DNA from: Methyloferula stellata AR4
Lineage (GTDB): Bacteria; Pseudomonadota; Alphaproteobacteria; Rhizobiales; Beijerinckiaceae
Direction of reading: 5' to 3'
NCBI RefSeq assembly: GCF_000385335.1
Contig: NZ_ARWA01000001.1
Span: forward strand, 1,318,001-1,382,000
DNA: 64,000 nucleotides
The notes beneath the pieces are model-generated. The model was given only the letters and a program-made list of their open reading frames with translations. It made no database searches and was not told where the DNA came from. Within the stretch, counting starts at the first letter, position 1, and the number at the start of each line of letters is the position of its first letter. The position numbers and the translations under genes are program-made. Positions 26,518-36,465 of the stretch are shown here, in pieces.

Positions 26518-27450
26518 ATGAAGCGCGTTCAATATCTCCACTATGGCGCCTCGGAGGAACTGCGGCTGGACGAGGTGACGCCGCCCGATGTGGGTCAGGG
26601 CCAAATTCGTGTTCAGGTCAGGGCAGCAGCAGCCAACCCGATGGACTGGAAAATTCGCCGGGGCGAGATGCAGTTGCTTTCCGGGTTCCGGTTTCCGCGC
26701 GGCCTGGGCCATGATTTCGCCGGCGTGGTCGAAGCCGTCGGGCCGGGGGTGGAGCGCCTCAAGGAGGGCGATGAAGTCTTCGGCGTCACCTCCATCCGTC
26801 AAGCGGGCGCGTTTGCCGAATACGTCGTCGCAGACGAAACAAACGTCGGGCTCAAGCCGCCATCCATCTCGTTCGAGCAGGCGGCCGCCTCGGCCATAGT
26901 GAGCGTGACGGCCTGGAACGCGCTGGTTGAGAAGGCAAGGCTGAGCGCTGGCCAGTCGGTCCTTATCACCGGGTGTTTGGGCGGGGTTGGACGTGCGGCG
27001 GTGCAGATTGCGCACATGCGCGGCGCAAACATCGTCGGCAGTTGCAGCGCGTCCGGACGCGAGGAAGCGCTGGCGCTGGGCGTGGGCGAGGTGGTCGATT
27101 ATCGCGCCTTCGACATCGCTTCGTATCAACATCGCTTCGACGTGATCTTCGATACGGCTGGCGCGCTGTCGCTGAGCCAATGCGGCGCGATGCTGAAACG
27201 CCGCGGCATGTCGCTACACATCGTCCCTACGTTTGCCAAGCTGATTGGCTGCCTGCTCCCGTCGCGACATCACCTGGTGTTCGGCAATCCGACACAACAA
27301 TCCCTGGCCGGCGTCGCTGAGGCGCTCGAGCGGGGCCAGCTCGTCCCGGCGATCGGCCGCATCGTGCCGCTGTCTGGGGCGATCTCGGCCGTCGTCGAAC
27401 TCGAGAGGACAGGCTTTCCTAAGGGCAAGCTGGTGATCGTTCCCATGTGA
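26518..27450 (+). CDS. NAD(P)-dependent MDR-family oxidoreductase (quinone reductase-like)
   Basis: 310 aa, zinc-free medium-chain dehydrogenase. The N-terminal GroES-like domain has NPMDWKIRRGEM and GHDFAGVVEAVG. The cofactor domain has SVLITGCLGGVGRAAVQIA for NADPH. No structural or catalytic zinc Cys cluster is seen. It reduces quinones or enones with NADPH in the cytosol; the substrate is not predictable. A GAGGGGAG ribosome site lies upstream of the ATG. It stands alone, 83 bp before the ferredoxin gene. Confidence 0.92.
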   Translation: MKRVQYLHYGASEELRLDEVTPPDVGQGQIRVQVRAAAANPMDWKIRRGEMQLLSGFRFPRGLGHDFAGVVEAVGPGVERLKEGDEVFGVTSIRQAGAFAEYVVADETNVGLKPPSISFEQAAASAIVSVTAWNALVEKARLSAGQSVLITGCLGGVGRAAVQIAHMRGANIVGSCSASGREEALALGVGEVVDYRAFDIASYQHRFDVIFDTAGALSLSQCGAMLKRRGMSLHIVPTFAKLIGCLLPSRHHLVFGNPTQQSLAGVAEALERGQLVPAIGRIVPLSGAISAVVELERTGFPKGKLVIVPM

Positions 27451-27532
27451 TAGCCGGCAACGGGCAAAGCCAACGACAACTATCGAAGATTTTGCGCGAA
27501 CCAATCATGGCCGCGTTCGACTGGAGCAATGA

Positions 27533-27823
27533 ATGACAGATGAGGTCAGCAAACAGCCTCAGGGTAAATTTATACCAGTCGTAGATTTTTCTCGCTGTGA
27601 AGCGAAGGGTCCTTGCGCGGAGGTGTGCCCTTACGACGTATTCGAAATTCGAAAAATTGAACCATCTGACTACGCAAATCTGGGGTTCTTCTCGAAGTTT
27701 AAAATTAGGGTTCACGGCGGAAGGGTTTCTTATACACCAAAAGCGGATCAATGCCGGGCGTGCGGTTTGTGCGTTACGGCATGTCCTGAGCATGCCATAA
27801 AACTCGCCAAAGCAAATCCGTGA
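27533..27823 (+). CDS. Ferredoxin-like 4Fe-4S dicluster protein
   Basis: 96 aa. The C-terminal cluster has the full CRACGLCVTACP motif (C-x2-C-x2-C-x3-C). The N-terminal one reads CEAKGPCAEVCP (Cys22, Cys28, Cys32), lacking the usual middle Cys, so seven cysteines are present in all. A [3Fe-4S] or incomplete cluster there is possible. A loop of about 25 residues (SDYANLGFFSKFKIRVHGG) separates the motifs. It is an electron carrier; partner unknown. Confidence 0.93.
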   Translation: MTDEVSKQPQGKFIPVVDFSRCEAKGPCAEVCPYDVFEIRKIEPSDYANLGFFSKFKIRVHGGRVSYTPKADQCRACGLCVTACPEHAIKLAKANP

Positions 27824-28218
27824 CTTGCCGCTTTGTCAGTCCCGAGCAGTGACTTGTGCACGGCTGGTTTAAGCTCCCGGGCTACACGCACTTGATCGGA
27901 AGCTGAGGATGTCGTCCGGTCGAGGGAAGCACGGGCGATGGAGGGTTGGTCAGACGCGCGCCTTCCAGTACCGGGATGAAGACGGCAAAATGTCCCGATG
28001 TCGATACATCGTCGGTAAGAGCACTTCATGAGCGTCGAACCAACTCCCGAGCCGGCGAAAACCCGTTCGAGATGCTTCGGATTGCGCCGTATAAGAATGG
28101 CGCTGATATTCAGACGCCGAAGACCGGAGCGGGCACAAAGCTCGCCGTGCGGTCTCGCAAAGTTCGAAACGGCATAGATGAAAGCCTTATCCACATCCAC
28201 CGATCGGCAGGTCCGCAT

Positions 28219-29190
28219 ATGACCCACTATCGCCAGCGTCGCCGTATTTTCTATCTGTTCCTGACCCTGTTCGGGTTGGCGACCGCTGCCATCGGACAGG
28301 AATTGCCTGCTGATCGCGCGACGGCAAAGGTGCCAGCGCTCGCCCTTGTCGTGCTTGGCTCGGGCGGCCCAGGTGCCGTGGGCCGGGCGGGATCCAGTCA
28401 TTTGGTGCTCGTCGATGGAGTGCCGCGCATCCTGGTCGATGCCGGGCCAGGCTCGTTCGTGCGGCTGGGAGAGACGGGGCTCCCGCTCGACAAAATCGAT
28501 ATCCAATTGCTGACGCATCTGCATGCCGATCACGCCGGTGAATTGCCCGGTCTGTTCAAGGCACGTGCCGTCGCCGTGCACGCCCCGATCCGTTTCGAAA
28601 TCTTCGGACCGGAGGGGCATGAGGCAAAAGGTCAGGCAGCGTATTTTCCCTCGACCAGCCGTCTGATCGAACTGCTTTTCGGCGCCAAAGGCGCCTTCGC
28701 TTATCTGCCCGATTTCGCAGGCCATATCACTTTTCAGGTCAAGGATCTGCCCGCGACGCCGCGGCCTGGGCAGCAGCCGGTGATCATATTTTCCGAGGGC
28801 GACTTGGTTATCCGGGCTATTCCCGGCCATCACCGCGACGCGCCTTCGGTGATCTATCGCATCGACCACGGCGGAAAAAGTTTGACGTTCTCCGGCGATA
28901 TAGACGCTGACGGCTTGGACAATTTGCGAAAGATAGCCACGGACACAACGCTCCTGGTTTTCAACTCCGTTGTTTTGGATCCGCCGGAAGCGCCGCCCAT
29001 TCTCTACACTTTGCATAGTCCGCCCGAGGCGATCGGACGCTTGGCTAATGACAGCAAAGTGCATGGCCTTCTATTGGCGCATCTCTCACCTGCGACTGAC
29101 GAAAACCGCGGCGAAGTCGAAACCTCCATTCGTCGGTTTTACGCCGGACCTATCACCTTTGCCTCGGACAAACTTCGAATAGAACCTTAG
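28219..29190 (+). CDS. Exported metallo-beta-lactamase-fold hydrolase
   Basis: 323 aa from the ATG at 28219, which gives a signal peptide (YRQRRRIFYLFLTLFGLATA, cleavage near IGQE). A longer frame from 27946 adds 91 residues of non-protein-like sequence. Metal ligands are visible: THLHADHAGE (HxHxDH), PGHHRDAPSVIYRI, TFSGDID and LLLAHLSP. The order resembles RNase Z/arylsulfatase-like metallo-hydrolases. Two zinc ions are expected. The substrate in the periplasm is unknown. Confidence 0.88.
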   Translation: MTHYRQRRRIFYLFLTLFGLATAAIGQELPADRATAKVPALALVVLGSGGPGAVGRAGSSHLVLVDGVPRILVDAGPGSFVRLGETGLPLDKIDIQLLTHLHADHAGELPGLFKARAVAVHAPIRFEIFGPEGHEAKGQAAYFPSTSRLIELLFGAKGAFAYLPDFAGHITFQVKDLPATPRPGQQPVIIFSEGDLVIRAIPGHHRDAPSVIYRIDHGGKSLTFSGDIDADGLDNLRKIATDTTLLVFNSVVLDPPEAPPILYTLHSPPEAIGRLANDSKVHGLLLAHLSPATDENRGEVETSIRRFYAGPITFASDKLRIEP

Positions 29191-29760
29191 GTTTGGAACT
29201 CGCTGGATCTTCGAGCCGGTTCTCCAATCGTCAGCTGCGAACGAAGCCGCCGCCGCGCCGAATTATCTTTGCCACCGGTCCAAGGACGGCTGCGCATTGC
29301 CGAGTTCGCAGCCGCGTGAATCTATTGGCCTGGCTTTGCGTTTTCTTTCCAAGCACGGGGCGTTCATGACGTGCGGCATAATCTTCCGTGACTATCGAGG
29401 TACCTTTCCCACAAGGCCAATTTGAAGACAGCGATCGTCGCACGATCACCAGCGCCAAGCGGGTCATTTTCAACAGCCGGCTGCAACGATCCATTGGATT
29501 ATGGAGATACCTCTAGAACATCGCAAAGGAGTGCTAAGAAGCGCCGTTTTTCGATGGCAGACTTCATAGCTGCGTGGGAGCTTCATCAGAACTGCGCTGT
29601 TGCCGAACATGTGAACGAATAGATTCAATTCTTATCGACGATCATGGCCCGGGCCTTGAATGCACTTTTCGGGTGGAAGAGATATCCCATGCACGAATGA
29701 CCAAAGCGATTTGGTCGGGTGCGCTTTTTTTGAATGTCTGGTCAATCTGAAGGGTGATCG
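29191..29760. other. Spacer upstream of the glycan locus
   Basis: 570 bp with no convincing gene. A 7-bp hairpin (GACCAAA/TTTGGTC, 29699-29716), then a short spacer and eight Ts, lies some 30 bp before the ugd start; it may be a weak terminator or leader attenuator. Confidence 0.45.
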
Positions 29761-31104
29761 ATGCGGATAGCGATGATTGGAAGCGGCTATGTCGGGCTTG
29801 TGTCTGGAGCCTGTTTTGCGGATTTCGGTCATGTCGTGACCTGCGTCGACAAGGACGCTGCGAAGGTCGCGGCTTTGCGCGACGGCAAGGTGCCGATCTA
29901 TGAGCCGGGCCTGCCCGAACTCGTCGCGACGAACATCCATGCAGGACGCCTGTCCTTCGTCATCGACATGGCCGAGGCGGTGGCCGAGGCCGATGCCGTC
30001 TTCATCGCGGTCGGCACGCCGTCGCGGCGCGGCGACGGCCATGCCGATCTCACCTATGTCTATGAGGTCGCCGCCGAGATCGCGCCCTTCATCCAAGGTT
30101 TCACCGTCGTCGTCACCAAATCGACCGTGCCGATCGGCACTGGCGACGAGGTCGAGCGGATCATCAGAGCGAAGCGCCCCGACGCCGATGTCGCGGTCGT
30201 CTCCAATCCCGAGTTTCTGCGCGAGGGCGCGGCGATCGAGGATTTCAAACGGCCCGACCGCATCGTCGTCGGCACCGAGGACGAGCGCGCCCGCGCGGTG
30301 ATGACGGAAGTCTATAGGCCGCTTTATCTGAACCGCGCGCCGATCCTGTTCACCGCACGGCGGACCTCAGAGCTCATCAAATATGCGTCGAATGCGTTTC
30401 TGGCGACGAAGATCACCTTCATCAACGAAATCGCCGATCTGTGCGAAAGCGTCGGCGCCGATGTGCAGGATGTCGCGCGCGGCATCGGTCTCGACAATCG
30501 CATCGGCGGCAAGTTTCTGCATGCCGGGCCCGGCTACGGCGGCTCGTGCTTTCCGAAGGACACTTTGGCGCTGATCAAGACCGGGCAGGATGCCGGCACG
30601 CCCTTGCGCATCGTCGAGGTCGTCGCCGCCTCGAACGATTATCGCAAGCGCACCATGGCGCGCAAAATCATCATGGCCTGCAATGGGTCGGTGCGGGGCA
30701 AGAAGATCGCGATCCTGGGGCTGACCTTCAAACCGAACACGGACGACATGCGCGAATCGCCCGCGCTGACGATCATCACGGTTCTGCAGGACGGCGGCGG
30801 CGCGGTCGTCGCCTATGATCCGCAAGGCGTCGAGCAGGCAAAGCAGCTCCTGAGCGATGTGACATTCGCGCACGATCCCTATAGCTGCGCGGAAGGCGCG
30901 GACGCCGTCGTCATCATGACCGAATGGAACGAGTTCCGGGCGCTTGACTTCACCCGCCTGCGCAATGCGATGCGCGGCGACGTGCTGGTCGATCTGCGCA
31001 ATGTCTATAATGCCGAACTCGCGGCCCAATATGGCTTCGCCTATACGAGCGTCGGCCGCAACGCCACCGCCGCGCTCAAAACCGAAATCAAGGCCGCGGA
31101 GTAG
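29761..31104 (+). CDS. ugd: UDP-glucose 6-dehydrogenase
   Basis: 447 aa. It oxidises UDP-glucose to UDP-glucuronate with two NAD+. The N-terminal Rossmann motif is IGSGYVGLVSGACFADFG, the catalytic Cys263 sits in GPGYGGSCFPKDT, and the C-terminal UDP-binding domain has LGLTFKPNTDDMRESPAL. It heads the 30-kb glycan locus, supplying glucuronate (or derived pentose or galacturonate) for an acidic polysaccharide. Its high GC and strongly biased codons differ from the AT-richer accessory DNA nearby, so it is likely core. Confidence 0.98.
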   Translation: MRIAMIGSGYVGLVSGACFADFGHVVTCVDKDAAKVAALRDGKVPIYEPGLPELVATNIHAGRLSFVIDMAEAVAEADAVFIAVGTPSRRGDGHADLTYVYEVAAEIAPFIQGFTVVVTKSTVPIGTGDEVERIIRAKRPDADVAVVSNPEFLREGAAIEDFKRPDRIVVGTEDERARAVMTEVYRPLYLNRAPILFTARRTSELIKYASNAFLATKITFINEIADLCESVGADVQDVARGIGLDNRIGGKFLHAGPGYGGSCFPKDTLALIKTGQDAGTPLRIVEVVAASNDYRKRTMARKIIMACNGSVRGKKIAILGLTFKPNTDDMRESPALTIITVLQDGGGAVVAYDPQGVEQAKQLLSDVTFAHDPYSCAEGADAVVIMTEWNEFRALDFTRLRNAMRGDVLVDLRNVYNAELAAQYGFAYTSVGRNATAALKTEIKAAE

Positions 31105-31184
31105 GCTTATGAGGATCAAGCGCGACATCCCCCAAAGACGGTTCCGAGGATAAGCAACGCAGCCGGCTACTCTAACGAGATTCG

Positions 31185-32627
31185 ATGCGCCAATTGCCAG
31201 CTAGCCCAGAGTCTCCTTCAGGGGATGAAGAAATCTCACGCCGTGCATTGGATGGCGCGCTGGACCATATTTTCGTTTCGCCGAACGGAACGTGCCTTCT
31301 GATTGGCTGGCTGTCCGACGAAGGCGATCGTCTGCCCGTCATGCGCCTTCACGATGGCGGCACCGCTGCGACCTTTCCGGCAAGCAGCATAATGCGCTAC
31401 GCGCGCGATGACGTTGCAGACGCGCTTGGTATCAGGGGATATGACTATGGGTTTATCGCCTTAACGCAGCTCCCCGACGGCTTCGGGCCCGGCGGAATGC
31501 GCTTTGAAGCGAGTACGATGGCAAGCCTATTCCAGGTTGAGATCGAACCGGAGCTTGTCTCGGATAAGCGGCTCCTCGACCGATTTCTGAAAATGATCGC
31601 CGGCCTTCAGGCGCATAGGGGCCGTGAAATCGCGCTGAATGCGTTGCTGACCCAGTCGGGCGGAGCGACTGCGATCGATCTGTTTCGCGCGCACGTGATG
31701 GCGTCATCAGCCGGTTTTCACGTTGAGCGTTTCAGGCCGCGTGCCGTCTCGCGCTCCTTCATCACGGTGCTGTTTGGTTCTGCGGAACCGGTGATGATGC
31801 AGCCTGTTTTGTTCAGGTCGGCCGGCATCGATTTCGGCGAATGGATATATGTTTGCAATTCACCGCCAGAGGCGCAGGCTACCCTTCGTTATGCACGGCT
31901 CATATCCGATCTTTGGGATGTCTCGATCAGCGTCATATTGGTCAAGGATAATATCGGCTTTGGCGCGGCAAACAATCTGGCTGTAGCTGCCGCGGCCAGC
32001 GACAACATCGTTCTGGTCAACCCGGATGTCTATCCGATTCCCGGATATGCTTCTCTCTTGAGAGAAAGCCTCGGCCGGGAAAAGCTCGGGACGAGTTTGT
32101 GTGGGGGGCTTTTATTTTACGATTCCGCCAATCTCATGCATTCAGGCATGTATTTGGATGACGACCTCTTTGTCGTGAACACGGGACCGAACGGCGCCGG
32201 CGAAACCAAGGCTGCCGTTTGTTGCCGTCTCCTGCGCGTCGAGCATTATGACAAAGGTGTCCCCTTTGTACCGGAAGCCTGGAAAACGCCCATGCCGGCT
32301 ACGGCCGTCACGGGCGCATTTATGACATTTGAGCGCGGCGCTTTTGAGAAGCTCGGCGGCTTTTCGGGAGATTATATCTATGGCCACTACGAGGATGCGG
32401 ATCTTTGCTTGCGTTGGACTCAACAAAACAAGCAGCTGCAAATCGACCCGGCTCTGAGACTGGTGCATCTCGAGGGACAAGGCGCAAAGGCACATGGGCT
32501 GGAATATAGCGGTGCCGCGCTTGCCAATCGCTTCTTTTTCACGGCGCGGCACGGGGCTTTCTTCGACGAGCGGCGACAGAGTCTCGGCCGCAAAAAGAGG
32601 ATGAGGGAACTTGCCTTCCGTATCTAA
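31185..32627 (+). CDS. Family 2-like glycosyltransferase with N-terminal accessory region
   Basis: 480 aa. Residues 1-195 are an uncharacterised region (FVSPNGTCLLIGWLSDEGDR is typical of such extensions). Residues 205-450 form a GT-A fold: NIGFGAANNLAVAAAASDNIV, LVNPDVYPIPGY (the DxD region) and GAFMTFERGAFEKLGGFS with YGHYEDADLC as the catalytic ED stretch. This resembles rhamnosyl/GlcNAc-type GT2 enzymes of O-antigen and exopolysaccharide clusters. Cytosolic or membrane-peripheral. Confidence 0.88.
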   Translation: MRQLPASPESPSGDEEISRRALDGALDHIFVSPNGTCLLIGWLSDEGDRLPVMRLHDGGTAATFPASSIMRYARDDVADALGIRGYDYGFIALTQLPDGFGPGGMRFEASTMASLFQVEIEPELVSDKRLLDRFLKMIAGLQAHRGREIALNALLTQSGGATAIDLFRAHVMASSAGFHVERFRPRAVSRSFITVLFGSAEPVMMQPVLFRSAGIDFGEWIYVCNSPPEAQATLRYARLISDLWDVSISVILVKDNIGFGAANNLAVAAAASDNIVLVNPDVYPIPGYASLLRESLGREKLGTSLCGGLLFYDSANLMHSGMYLDDDLFVVNTGPNGAGETKAAVCCRLLRVEHYDKGVPFVPEAWKTPMPATAVTGAFMTFERGAFEKLGGFSGDYIYGHYEDADLCLRWTQQNKQLQIDPALRLVHLEGQGAKAHGLEYSGAALANRFFFTARHGAFFDERRQSLGRKKRMRELAFRI

Positions 32628-32864
32628 CAGGCTTTGCCATATTTTGGGTTTAGAAGATCGATACCCGTATTGATCTCGCGCATGTGAGCAGTATGTGGTG
32701 AACCGGGGCGATACGGGCATCTTTCTTACTGCTGTACCGGTTGAAAATCGGAGCTCATGCCGAAAGGCGATTTTTGCTTTGTACGGGCAGCGATCCGCAA
32801 CTTAAATGCGGCGGTTGCAATTAAGCTCACCGCATTGTCGAAATGATCGAGAGACGGGATTTGC

Positions 32865-33716
32865 GTGACCAAGACTGTAGCAGTTCTGACAGACGCCACA
32901 TCGGCCGGCTATCTTTTCCCTCACTGGGTTCGTTACTATGCGGGCGAGTTTGGCGTTGCGAAGCTGCATGCCATGACCTACCGGGGTCTAGGCTCGGCTT
33001 TCGTGGACCTGGGTTTGGGGTCCGTTGTCGAGTCCGAAAGTTTTTACGATGACGAGTTTCGCGCGACCGCGATCAGCGAAAAAGTTTCGGCCCTTTTGCA
33101 AACCAATGACGTCGTGATCCGCTGCGATGTCGACGAATTTCTAGTTCCGGATCGTCGTAAGCATGGCTCGCTTGCCGCCTATGTCGAGAATTTAGAACAT
33201 CCCTACGTGACCGCGATCGGCCTTGACGTCGTCGAGACCGCCGATGACGCGCAGCTTGATCTGCACGCCTCTTCTTTATTGGATCAACGGCATTGGTGCA
33301 TCCGGACGGCAGCCCTCAATAAGACGGCGGTGGTCGCGCAACCCTTGGTCTGGGCCGCGGGTTTCCACGCAGCAAATATGCGTCCATATTTCGACGATCT
33401 TTATCTGCTGCATCTCAAGTTCGCCGATATTCAAGGCAGGATCGCCTGGTTTGCCAATATGCTCGATAAGGTTCGGCCGGGTTCAAACGAATATGTTTAT
33501 TATGCCGATGGCCGCGCGAAATTGGAGAGTTATGCGAAATGGCTGAACAGCCGGCCGCGGGATAATGATCCATTGGCACTTTATGACAGAGGTTTCCTCG
33601 ACCATTTCATGCAGTCGGTGAGTTGCAATCCTGAAAACGGTATTTGGCAAGGCGACTTCTGCGTGGATGGAAAGCTGATCGACTATTCAGGCAACCTCTC
33701 GATAGGGAAAGAGTAG
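32865..33716 (+). CDS. Glycosyltransferase family 2/92-like protein
   Basis: 283 aa starting at GTG after GAGACGGGA. VVIRCDVDEFLVPD is the DxD motif of the PF13704-type (Glyco_tranf_2_4) group. The N-terminal TKTVAVLTDATSAGYLFPHWVRYYA and YLLHLKFADIQGR near residue 190 also fit. It probably adds a sugar in the surface glycan pathway. It has no membrane helix. A 237-bp gap before it shows no gene. Confidence 0.8.
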   Translation: MTKTVAVLTDATSAGYLFPHWVRYYAGEFGVAKLHAMTYRGLGSAFVDLGLGSVVESESFYDDEFRATAISEKVSALLQTNDVVIRCDVDEFLVPDRRKHGSLAAYVENLEHPYVTAIGLDVVETADDAQLDLHASSLLDQRHWCIRTAALNKTAVVAQPLVWAAGFHAANMRPYFDDLYLLHLKFADIQGRIAWFANMLDKVRPGSNEYVYYADGRAKLESYAKWLNSRPRDNDPLALYDRGFLDHFMQSVSCNPENGIWQGDFCVDGKLIDYSGNLSIGKE

Positions 33717-33792
33717 TCAAGCGGCTTTGGGGTGAATGAGATCGAGAGTTACCTCACCCTTTATCATGCGGAAAGACACCAGAGGACGAGAC

Positions 33793-34764
33793 ATGAGCTT
33801 CGAGCCTGTTCAAGAGGCCGCTGATTTCGATGGAACGGTTCTGATTGTCAGAACCGACAAGATCGACGATACGCTTGTCGGTTTTCTTGCCGATGTGGAA
33901 AAGAAAACGGATCTCCGCATTTGCTTGGCCGCGGACGGAAAGAAGATTGAAGCGAATCTCCTGACCGACATCAATCATGTCGTCGCAACAATTGAAATCT
34001 ATGGCGCGATGAATCTTTTTGTCGCGCATGATACCTTATGGCGTTGCGGAGATTATTGCCTCTATCTTGTTCGAGCCAAATATCCGAAGGCGCGATTTTT
34101 TTGGATGATCGAGAGAGACGTCTACGTCAACACGCGCGATATCGGACATTTTTTCATGGAGCTCTCGCGGTTCAAGGATGCGGACTTCATCGGCAGCCGC
34201 TATCACGATGCCAAGCCGGCATGGGCCTGGTATTCCGCTATGGTTCCGTTTTCATCGCAGCTTTATCAATGCGTGTTTCCCGTCGTCGGTTTTTCCGGCC
34301 GCGCGGCGGACTGCCTTTACGAGCGTCGAAAGGACATATCGGCGCGTTACATGGATACCGAGCCTAAAGATCGGCAGTTGTGGCCGAACGATGAAATTTT
34401 TTGCGCGACGGTTGCAACGAACGCCGGCTTTACGTGTCGCGATTTGAACGATTTGGGACCGTCGACCTATACGCGTCAGACATTGAAATTGACGCCGCCT
34501 TTATCTCTCCGGCGCCTGATGGCGGCCAAGCCCGACGAGTTGCTCTATCATCCCGTTTTATCTGGCGACGAATTCATTCAAAAGCTGGAGATGAGGCTCG
34601 CCGCCGATATCAAAAAGCGCGTCGCACCAAAAGAGCTGCTCGCCACCTACGATAAAGTGGTACGCGAGGACGTCGCTTTGGAATGTGGCGAGGAGCGCGC
34701 GAAAAAGTTCGAATGCGACCTCAACCTCGCACTGGAAAGCTGCGACGCTAAGCCTAAAATTTAG
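33793..34764 (+). CDS. Glycosyltransferase-like protein of unknown specificity
   Basis: 323 aa from the ATG at 33793 (AGAGGACGAG before it); an upstream ATG at 33736 is less likely. The segment RFFWMIERDVYVNTRDIG looks like a GT-A acceptor/metal loop (ERDVYV), followed by FIGSRYHDAKPAWAWYS and a Cys-containing VVGFSGRAADCLYERR. Helical C-terminus. I do not recognise the family with certainty; a nucleotide-sugar transferase is inferred from these motifs and the neighbours. Confidence 0.65.
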   Translation: MSFEPVQEAADFDGTVLIVRTDKIDDTLVGFLADVEKKTDLRICLAADGKKIEANLLTDINHVVATIEIYGAMNLFVAHDTLWRCGDYCLYLVRAKYPKARFFWMIERDVYVNTRDIGHFFMELSRFKDADFIGSRYHDAKPAWAWYSAMVPFSSQLYQCVFPVVGFSGRAADCLYERRKDISARYMDTEPKDRQLWPNDEIFCATVATNAGFTCRDLNDLGPSTYTRQTLKLTPPLSLRRLMAAKPDELLYHPVLSGDEFIQKLEMRLAADIKKRVAPKELLATYDKVVREDVALECGEERAKKFECDLNLALESCDAKPKI

Positions 34765-34828
34765 GGCAATGAATGTTCCAGCATGCCAAGACCACCCGTC
34801 GCTCTAATGACAGGCGAGGAGAATACTG

Positions 34829-35494
34829 ATGCTTAATTTGATCGATGTCGGCGGTGCAGGCGGTTTGCAGGGAAAATGGGAAGCGCGTCTCGGATCGATC
34901 GCGCCGACCATATTCGAACCGAATACCACGGAAGCTGACAAGATCCGTGACAAATATCGTGCTCACAAGGATATCAGAGTGGTGGAGAGAGGCCTGTTCA
35001 ATGTGTCGGGACAGCGGACTCTGCATTTGACGCAGCATTGGGGATGCGTGTCCTTGCGCCAGCCTAATTTTGATATTCTTTCGAAATATCCGATCGCCAA
35101 GCAATTTAAGGTCGTCGGCGAAAAAACGATCGATTGTTATCGCTACGACGAGCTTTTTGCGAAAGGCGAAGTGCCGAAGCCAGATGTCATAAAAATCGAT
35201 GTTCAGGGATGCGAATATGAGGTCCTTGAAGGCTTCGGAGATCTTCTCGACGGCTGCATCGGCATCGAACTCGAAACGCATTTTTATCCGATCTACCGGG
35301 AGCAGAAGCTCTTGCATGACTTGGTTGCCCTTTTGGGGCGTTTCGGACTGACTTTGATGAGGCTGAGTCCGATCAACCATTTCGAAGGCGATATGGTCGA
35401 AGCGGACGCATTTTTTCTCCTGGCGAAAGAAAAAGCGAAGACGCCGGAAGAAAAAGCCAACCGAGCGGTGGTCGCCGAGGTCTACGGGCTTTAG
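34829..35494 (+). CDS. FkbM-family methyltransferase
   Basis: 221 aa. It matches the FkbM SAM-dependent family: an N-terminal DVGGAGGLQGKWEARLG as SAM loop, DVIKIDVQGCEYEVLEGF as the family signature, and IELETHFYPIY. It probably O-methylates a sugar of the surface polysaccharide. The ribosome site GGCGAGGAG precedes the ATG. Confidence 0.9.
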   Translation: MLNLIDVGGAGGLQGKWEARLGSIAPTIFEPNTTEADKIRDKYRAHKDIRVVERGLFNVSGQRTLHLTQHWGCVSLRQPNFDILSKYPIAKQFKVVGEKTIDCYRYDELFAKGEVPKPDVIKIDVQGCEYEVLEGFGDLLDGCIGIELETHFYPIYREQKLLHDLVALLGRFGLTLMRLSPINHFEGDMVEADAFFLLAKEKAKTPEEKANRAVVAEVYGL

Positions 35495-35625
35495 CGTAAC
35501 GCATCCACGCATTGAGATATTTTGTCGAAACGCGGCCATGCCGAGTCTTAGTGTTTCGCTGATGATCTCAAACGAATGATCTTCGCCCTTTAACCTGAAG
35601 ACATGGATATGGAGAGGGGATCGCG

Positions 35626-36465
35626 ATGCGGTGGAGCGAGACGGTAAAGGATTATTACGACGTCAGGCCTGCTCCCAGATGGGGTCACGGCAAGCCCACG
35701 CATCCGGAGCTGACAAAGCTTCTGAATGAACGGCGCCATATCTACAGCGATATTTTGGACGATATGCTGAACATCAAGCCGGTACTGCACGCCATACCGA
35801 TGAGCGGGGATGAAAAAAATAGTGAAATACCCTATTGGTCGAATACATGGTTCAGCAATCTCGATGCGACGTCATTGGTGTATTTTCTGTCGCGCAAAAA
35901 ACCGCGCCGCTATCTGGAAATAGGCTCCGGCTATTGCACCATGTTTGCGCGCCACACGATCAAGGAACAGCGCCTCGATACCACAATCATTTCGGTCGAT
36001 CCAAAACCGCGCGCGAATATTGATCGCCTCTGCGACCGGGTCATCAGAAAGCCCTTGGAAGAATGCGACGTTCAGATTTTTGACGAGCTGGACGAAGGCG
36101 ACATCCTTTTCTTCGACGGCTCACATCGCGTCTTCGAAAATTCGGACGTGACCGTCTTTTTTCTCGAGGTTTTGCCGCGACTGAAAAAGGGCGTTTTCGT
36201 CCATATCCACGATATATTCCTTCCGAGCGACTACGTCGCCACATGGAATGAGAGGCTCTATTCCGAGCAATATATGCTTGCGGCAATGCTGTTGTGCAAA
36301 ACGCCGCCTTTCCAGGTGCTGTTGCCGAATTTTTTTATCTGCACCGATTCGGAATTGGTCGAAAAGGTCGATGCCGTGCTCGACTCTTCAAAGGGAAAAA
36401 TACCGCTCACTTACAATAATGCCGCGCGGATTCCCGGTGTCTCGTTCTGGCTCGAGACCGTCTGA
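35626..36465 (+). CDS. Class I SAM methyltransferase (Methyltransf_24-like)
   Basis: 279 aa. RYLEIGSGYCTMFARHTIKE is motif I and TTIISVDPKPRANIDR is motif II. ILFFDGSHRVFENSDVTVFF and VFVHIHDIFLPSDY are typical of the PF13578 group found beside glycan genes. The target is probably a sugar or a lipid-linked intermediate. Its last 78 bp overlap the end of the convergent lyase-like gene at 36388-37440. Confidence 0.85.
   Translation: MRWSETVKDYYDVRPAPRWGHGKPTHPELTKLLNERRHIYSDILDDMLNIKPVLHAIPMSGDEKNSEIPYWSNTWFSNLDATSLVYFLSRKKPRRYLEIGSGYCTMFARHTIKEQRLDTTIISVDPKPRANIDRLCDRVIRKPLEECDVQIFDELDEGDILFFDGSHRVFENSDVTVFFLEVLPRLKKGVFVHIHDIFLPSDYVATWNERLYSEQYMLAAMLLCKTPPFQVLLPNFFICTDSELVEKVDAVLDSSKGKIPLTYNNAARIPGVSFWLETV

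Noticed and set aside
27748-29064. 438-aa open frame on the minus strand
   Set aside because: Antisense to the ferredoxin and metallo-beta-lactamase genes, whose cofactor and metal motifs are clear on the + strand.
29699-29731. Leader attenuator of ugd
   Set aside because: The stem is only 7 bp and the T-run is separated from it by 7 nt, so terminator activity is uncertain.
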